DNA of 64,000 nucleotides from CAIYYO01 sp049299895 (GTDB taxonomy: Archaea > Altiarchaeota > Altiarchaeia > IMC4 > QMZM01): positions 43,053-107,052 of the forward strand of contig JBAQYF010000010.1 in NCBI GenBank assembly GCA_049299895.1. Direction: 5' to 3'. The notes beneath the pieces are model-generated. The model saw only the letters and a list, made by a program, of their open reading frames with translations. It searched no databases and was not told where the DNA came from. A program made the position numbers and the translations under genes. Of this stretch, positions 60,182-64,000 are shown piece after piece (position 1 is the first letter of the stretch; the number at the start of each line of letters is the position of its first letter).

Positions 60182-61552
60182 ATGGAAAAAAACGCCCTTG
60201 CAAACGGCAGGAAAAAGAGCCTGGAGTACTCTGTAAAGGACGGGGCGGCGTTCTCAATTATGACCGGTTTTGGCGAACAATATTTCACTCCGCTCGCAAT
60301 AGAGCTCGGAGCATCCAACATGGGGATAGGACTTCTGGCATCCCTGCCTCCTTTCATCGCATCCCTGCCGCAGCTCTTTACGTCCAGGGTTACTGCGCAT
60401 CTTTCAAGCAGGAGAAAGGTCATACTGATAGCGGTTATGCTTCAGGTCCTCACCTGGGTGCCTCTGGCGGCACTGCCCCTCCTGGGCGATGCGAATGCAG
60501 TTCCCCTGCTGATAGTCCTCGTATCCCTCTATTTCATGTTCGGCCAGTTCGCGAACCCCACGTGGAACAGCCTGATGGGGGATCTGGTCAATGAAGAATC
60601 GAGGGGGAGATTCTTCGGCATGAGAAACAAGATAACAGGGGCGGTTGCATTCGCTTCCATCTTCCTCGCAGGATTCATTTTAAGCCTTTTTCCCAAGGAC
60701 ATCGTATTGTACGGCTTTTCATTGATATTTGTCGTGGCGCTCCTGGCAAGGCTGGTATCATTGCGCTACCTCTCTCTTATGGAGGATCCGCCCATGAGAG
60801 CGGATGGCGCCGAAGCATTCTCTTTCCTGCAGTATCTAAAAAGGCTGCGGAAAACCAATTACGGGAGATTCGCGCTGTATTACGGGCTGATGAACTTCTC
60901 GATATACGTTGCAGCCCCGTTCTTTGCAGTATACATGCTAAAAGACCTGCATTTCACGTATTTCGAATACACAGTCGCGACCGCTGCGATGTCTCTTACG
61001 ACTTTTCTGGCAATGACCTACTGGGGGAACCTTGCAGACCGCTTCGGGAACAAGAGGATACTCAGCCTGTGCGGAACGTCTCTTGCAATAATACCCCTTA
61101 TGTGGCTCTTTTCCGCGGACGTCCTGTCCGTGATAATGATACAGATATTCGCAGGGATCGTCTGGTCCGGCTACACCCTGTCGGCGCTGAACATGGTATA
61201 CGACAACGTGCGGCCCCATAACAGGGAGAGGGTGTTTGCGTATCACAACATACTCGCGGCGTCTTCGATATTCCTGGGGGCCATTACCGGCGCATTCATA
61301 TCCGCGGAGATAACGGGTCATTGGATATTCTATTCCAGCCTGCAGGTAATATTTCTCATATCCGCCATCCTGAGGTTTACGTCCTCGGTCCTGTTCCTGC
61401 CGACGATAAAGGAAAAACGCAGCGTAGAACCCATAAGCGAAAGGGATTTCTTCATAAAATACAGCGGCACCGGCCCTGCAATCGGCCTCTCCTACCGGGC
61501 CGTTACCGGTCTGCACAGGTCCATTAAAAAAATCCGGAAAAAAGATGCTTGA
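60182..61552 (+). CDS. Major facilitator superfamily transporter
   Basis: About 456 residues with 10-12 membrane helices, an intact MFS loop YWGNLADRFGNKR after the middle, and a basic cytoplasmic tail (HRSIKKIRKKDA). The N-terminal half has FGEQYFTPLAIELGASNMGIGLLASLPP, a pattern of a broad uncharacterised MFS group. Substrate unknown. ATG at 60182 is preferred over the TTG at 60161, because AGAAG purines precede it and the extra residues would be highly charged. It is divergent from the ftsZ operon. Confidence 0.85.
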   Translation: MEKNALANGRKKSLEYSVKDGAAFSIMTGFGEQYFTPLAIELGASNMGIGLLASLPPFIASLPQLFTSRVTAHLSSRRKVILIAVMLQVLTWVPLAALPLLGDANAVPLLIVLVSLYFMFGQFANPTWNSLMGDLVNEESRGRFFGMRNKITGAVAFASIFLAGFILSLFPKDIVLYGFSLIFVVALLARLVSLRYLSLMEDPPMRADGAEAFSFLQYLKRLRKTNYGRFALYYGLMNFSIYVAAPFFAVYMLKDLHFTYFEYTVATAAMSLTTFLAMTYWGNLADRFGNKRILSLCGTSLAIIPLMWLFSADVLSVIMIQIFAGIVWSGYTLSALNMVYDNVRPHNRERVFAYHNILAASSIFLGAITGAFISAEITGHWIFYSSLQVIFLISAILRFTSSVLFLPTIKEKRSVEPISERDFFIKYSGTGPAIGLSYRAVTGLHRSIKKIRKKDA

Positions 61553-61582
61553 GGATTTAAACCGTTTTTCCTAATACATATC

Positions 61583-62656
61583 ATGGAAAGAAACCTGCTT
61601 CCTTTTGTTATATTGCTCCTGTTGTGCGGATGCGCGCAAAATCCCGCAGAGAATGCGAACGATACCATAGCAACGACACAGACGAGCGAGGAGACATCGA
61701 CCACAGAGGAAACATCGACCATTATAGTAACGACGACGCAGGAGACAAGCTTGCCGACGTCGACAGAAGCGCCTGCGACCACCTCATCGACCACAACGTC
61801 AACAAGCCTGCCTGACGTGGAAAAAAACAAATGGGTGCCCGAGGAAGGCGTAAGATTAGAGGATGCGTTCTCTCCTGCGGTGATAAAACTCGACAGCGGC
61901 GTATACAGGATGTTTGCTTCGGCAAAAGAGGGCATCAACGCCTATGTCTCCCCGGACGGCCTCAAATACGTATTGGAGAAGAAAAAAATCCTTCCCGAGG
62001 GATACTCGCCCAGGGTCTACAAAATACGGGACACTAGATATCTTATGATATACAACAACGCAGAGGTCCTGTCCGGAACCGGCGACCGGAAAAAGCTCTA
62101 TTATAAATCCGCAAGTTCTTCCGACGCATTGAATTTCTATACCGATATGAGCATACACCTCACAAGCCAGATATTGAGAAGCCCGAACCTCATATCCAGC
62201 CCGGAGATATTGCGACTGGAGAATAATACGCTGAGGATGTATTACACGGGCGACCTGTTCGCAACAGAGCTGGGGAGCTCCAATAAAAAGATAAAGAGCG
62301 CGATATCCCTGGACAAAGGAACAAGCTGGATGAGAGAAGACGGGACAAGAATAAACGCGGAAGCAATGGACCCGTGCGTTATGGCCCTTCCAGGCGGCGG
62401 GTTCCGGATGTTCTACTCGGCATACGACAGCAGGGAATCGGATGACACCATGAGCATCTACTCGGCATATTCCCCGGACGGCCTAAACTACACTATCGAA
62501 GGAAAGGCATTCCCCGCGGAAAAAGAAGGGATACGTTACATGGATCCCAGGGTCATAGAGACGCCCTGGGGCTACAGGATGTATTACACCGAAGCCACGG
62601 GACCAAAAGAGAACGAAAAGACAGCAATCAAGAGTGCAGTATACGTCGCGGAGTAA
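61583..62656 (+). CDS. Lipoprotein with Thr-rich linker and beta-propeller (GH43-like) domain
   Basis: A 357-residue exported protein: signal with lipobox LLLLCGC ending at residue 17, a Thr/Ser/Glu-rich linker (about 25-78), then five repeats of the type YRMFASAKEGINAYVSPDGL, LRMYYTGDLF...SAISLDKG, FRMFYSAYDS...SAYSPDGL and YRMYYTEA...SAVYVAE. This is the pattern of five-bladed propellers related to glycosidase families 32/43/68. Typical catalytic acids cannot be assigned by eye, so it may bind rather than cut sugars. It is followed 2 nt later by a Cys-rich secreted protein gene, likely in one operon. Confidence 0.75.
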   Translation: MERNLLPFVILLLLCGCAQNPAENANDTIATTQTSEETSTTEETSTIIVTTTQETSLPTSTEAPATTSSTTTSTSLPDVEKNKWVPEEGVRLEDAFSPAVIKLDSGVYRMFASAKEGINAYVSPDGLKYVLEKKKILPEGYSPRVYKIRDTRYLMIYNNAEVLSGTGDRKKLYYKSASSSDALNFYTDMSIHLTSQILRSPNLISSPEILRLENNTLRMYYTGDLFATELGSSNKKIKSAISLDKGTSWMREDGTRINAEAMDPCVMALPGGGFRMFYSAYDSRESDDTMSIYSAYSPDGLNYTIEGKAFPAEKEGIRYMDPRVIETPWGYRMYYTEATGPKENEKTAIKSAVYVAE

Positions 62657-62658
62657 AG

Positions 62659-63690
62659 ATGCAAAAAAGCAACCCGCTGGCGGCATTAATCATAGCGATA
62701 GCAGTAATCGCCCCCCTGGGAGCATTATTCCTGATGAACCAGCCGGTAGAAAGCAAGATAAAAAGTTTCGAAGAATGCACGAATGCCGGCTACACCATCC
62801 TTGAAAGCGATCCGCGCAAGTGCATCACCCCGGAAGGAAAGGGTTATAACGAGATCGAAAAGACGTGCGCAACGGACGCCGCCTGCGGCAACGGCTCCTA
62901 CTGCAGGAAAGGAGTATGCAAAATATTCTCTCCCGGGACGGACTGCTCAATAGACGCAGACTGCACGCTGATAAACAGGCGTAACCTCCTCTCCTGCTGC
63001 CGGGAGGGTCGATGCGATGCACTGGACTACTCTCTCCCGGAATGGGCCGCCGTTTCCGCAGGCTGGTTCACAGCAGAAAAAGCAGCCGGCTGCACCGCAG
63101 ACTGCGGACCAGCACCCATGTGCCCCGCGCAGAACGTCAACGCTAACTATTCCGCAAAATGCGTGAACGCTACGTGCAGGAAATATTCCCTCGACGAAGG
63201 ATGCACGGACCTCTGCGGTGACGGAAAATGCGACAGCGCATTGTGCGGCAAGGCTGCAAACTGCACGTGCACGGAAACGCATGACACGTGCCCCGCGGAC
63301 TGCACAGAAGGCCCGAATAACGCATCCGTCAACTGCATAAAGAAAGGAGGGAAAACCATAACCCGCAGGGATACAAACGGAAACGAATACACGGCATGCG
63401 TTTTCTCTTCGGGGACCGAATGCGAGGAATGGAAGTTCTACAGGGGGGAGTGCAGTGCAGAAGCAGACAGGATCGACCAGTCCTGTGAGACTGCCGCAGA
63501 CTGCGCAATCAAGAGCATGCGGGGAGAATGCGGACCGTATCCCCTGTGCGTGAACAAAGATTATGTTCCGAAGCCCACTGGGAATGATAAGAACGCGAGC
63601 GGAGCATGCGGTTATGCGGACATAGACGGGTGCCTATGCGAGAACGGCATATGCGTGGGAACGATACGGGGAGAACCGAACGTGAACTAG
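62659..63690 (+). CDS. Secreted Cys-rich protein with DUF333-like module
   Basis: A 343-residue exported protein: N-terminal membrane/signal segment (about 7-26), then FEECTNAGYTILESDPRKC, a short module common in bacterial secreted proteins, then repeated Cys units (CSIDADCTLINRRNLLSCC, CETAADCAIKSMRGECG). Residues about 229-269 match the DUF333 pattern: NCIKKGGKTITRR...YTACVFSSGTECEEWKFYRG. More than thirty cysteines point to many disulfides outside the cell. The DxDC pattern is shared with the lipoprotein at 27618-27923. It directly follows the propeller lipoprotein gene. Function unknown. Confidence 0.75.
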   Translation: MQKSNPLAALIIAIAVIAPLGALFLMNQPVESKIKSFEECTNAGYTILESDPRKCITPEGKGYNEIEKTCATDAACGNGSYCRKGVCKIFSPGTDCSIDADCTLINRRNLLSCCREGRCDALDYSLPEWAAVSAGWFTAEKAAGCTADCGPAPMCPAQNVNANYSAKCVNATCRKYSLDEGCTDLCGDGKCDSALCGKAANCTCTETHDTCPADCTEGPNNASVNCIKKGGKTITRRDTNGNEYTACVFSSGTECEEWKFYRGECSAEADRIDQSCETAADCAIKSMRGECGPYPLCVNKDYVPKPTGNDKNASGACGYADIDGCLCENGICVGTIRGEPNVN

Positions 63691-63887
63691 GATTTATCCA
63701 CCGGCTCATCCAAGCGTTTTGCCTTGCGCTTCATCTCCTTGCACTTGTTCTCCTCGCAGACTTCCTCCACGTTCTCGTGCTTGAGGATCTTTTTCTTCTC
63801 GTACCTGCTCTGGCTGATATCCTGCTGGAGCCTTTTTGTCATCTTAAAGAAAGGGAAATATTCCCTGTTACATCCCAAGTTTGACAT
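63687..63887 (-). CDS. Small charged protein, uncertain
   Basis: A 66-residue Lys/Glu-rich frame (from ATG 63887; an internal ATG at 63842 gives 51 residues) with CEENKCKEMKRKAK near the end. Codon choice (AGG, CTC, GAG, AAG) resembles neighbouring genes and the opposite strand reads as an implausibly Leu-rich shadow, so it may be real. No ribosome site is visible. It overlaps the end of the convergent Cys-rich gene by 4 nt. No family is recognised. Confidence 0.45.
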   Translation of the reverse strand: MSNLGCNREYFPFFKMTKRLQQDISQSRYEKKKILKHENVEEVCEENKCKEMKRKAKRLDEPVDKS

Positions 63888-64000
63888 TTTTCGGCTGTTT
63901 TTTTGTGAGAAAATAGAGTTTGACAGTTTGGAATTTATCTGTGTTTTTCCTTCGTTTTTGGGGTCTTTTTACCTTGTTTTAATTGAAAACCGCGCGAAAA

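Overview
The window is archaeal chromosome. The evidence is two archaeal elongation factors (aEF-1A, and aEF-2 with the diphthamide histidine context), ribosomal proteins uS10 and eS8, the RNase P subunit Pop5/Rnp2, sn-glycerol-1-phosphate dehydrogenase (archaeal lipid backbone), FtsZ with archaeal SepF, an archaeal ThrRS-type editing domain and an archaellum/pilus-type ATPase plus membrane platform. TATA boxes often sit 20-35 nt before start codons (leaderless style), GGAGG/GGTG ribosome sites occur inside operons, TTG and GTG starts are used, and the tRNAs carry no encoded CCA. Formylmethanofuran:H4MPT formyltransferase, AMP-forming acetyl-CoA synthetase and a DUF2193-like protein point to a lineage with methanogen-type C1 chemistry. 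An Altiarchaeota-like or related euryarchaeal/DPANN-border organism is my inference, not something one gene proves.

Layout. 0-2.8 kb: type IV pilus/archaellum-like ATPase (its 5' end lies outside the window) and FlaJ/TadC-like platform. 3-4.4 kb: CBS protein and a pair of small paralogous proteins with a tiny ORF between them. 4.7-8.8 kb (minus): fusA-tuf-rps10, then tRNA-Glu, a trimmed str operon. 8.9-14.3 kb: C-terminal half of a split CarB, rhomboid protease, ArgJ, PurF. 14.3-16.1 kb: RelBE-like and VapBC-like toxin-antitoxin pairs around a small membrane protein. 16.1-25 kb: SRPBCC protein, DUF460-like protein, OFA transporter plus Acs, DUF1464 protein, P-type ATPase. 25-29.6 kb: DUF2193-like protein, G1P dehydrogenase, Cys-rich lipoprotein, IlvD. 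29.6-31.6 kb: compact operon of a small protein, a PD-(D/E)XK-like nuclease and a fused nucleotidyltransferase-HEPN protein. 31.6-33.1 kb: LeuA/CimA.

33.2-45.1 kb is dominated by secreted proteins: two paralogous proteins built of YDG-type repeats flank a PEP carboxykinase with an extra N-terminal HPr-kinase-like P-loop domain, eS8, and a three-gene surface operon (NBR1-type four-tryptophan Ig domains, CARDB-like domains, poly-Thr linkers, von Willebrand A domain). 45.1-51.7 kb: Ftr, a KaiC-Roadblock-FIST signalling group, a stand-alone tRNA-Thr editing domain, a SufS-like desulfurase, tRNA-Ile followed by a degenerate copy of its 3' end, and Pop5. 51.8-57.6 kb: a nine-PAS protein with no output domain, TrpB2 and a LysE exporter. 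57.6-59.9 kb (minus): cell-division operon ftsZ - PRC-barrel - sepF - Ala/Pro/Gln-rich coiled-coil protein. 60-64 kb: MFS transporter, a beta-propeller lipoprotein, a Cys-rich DUF333-type secreted protein and a small charged protein.

The strongest candidates for undescribed biology are the HPrK-like/PEPCK fusion, the fourth gene of the division operon, the nuclease/MNT-HEPN operon, the surface-protein operon and the YDG-repeat paralogs. Function calls rest on motif recognition by eye; no database search was run.
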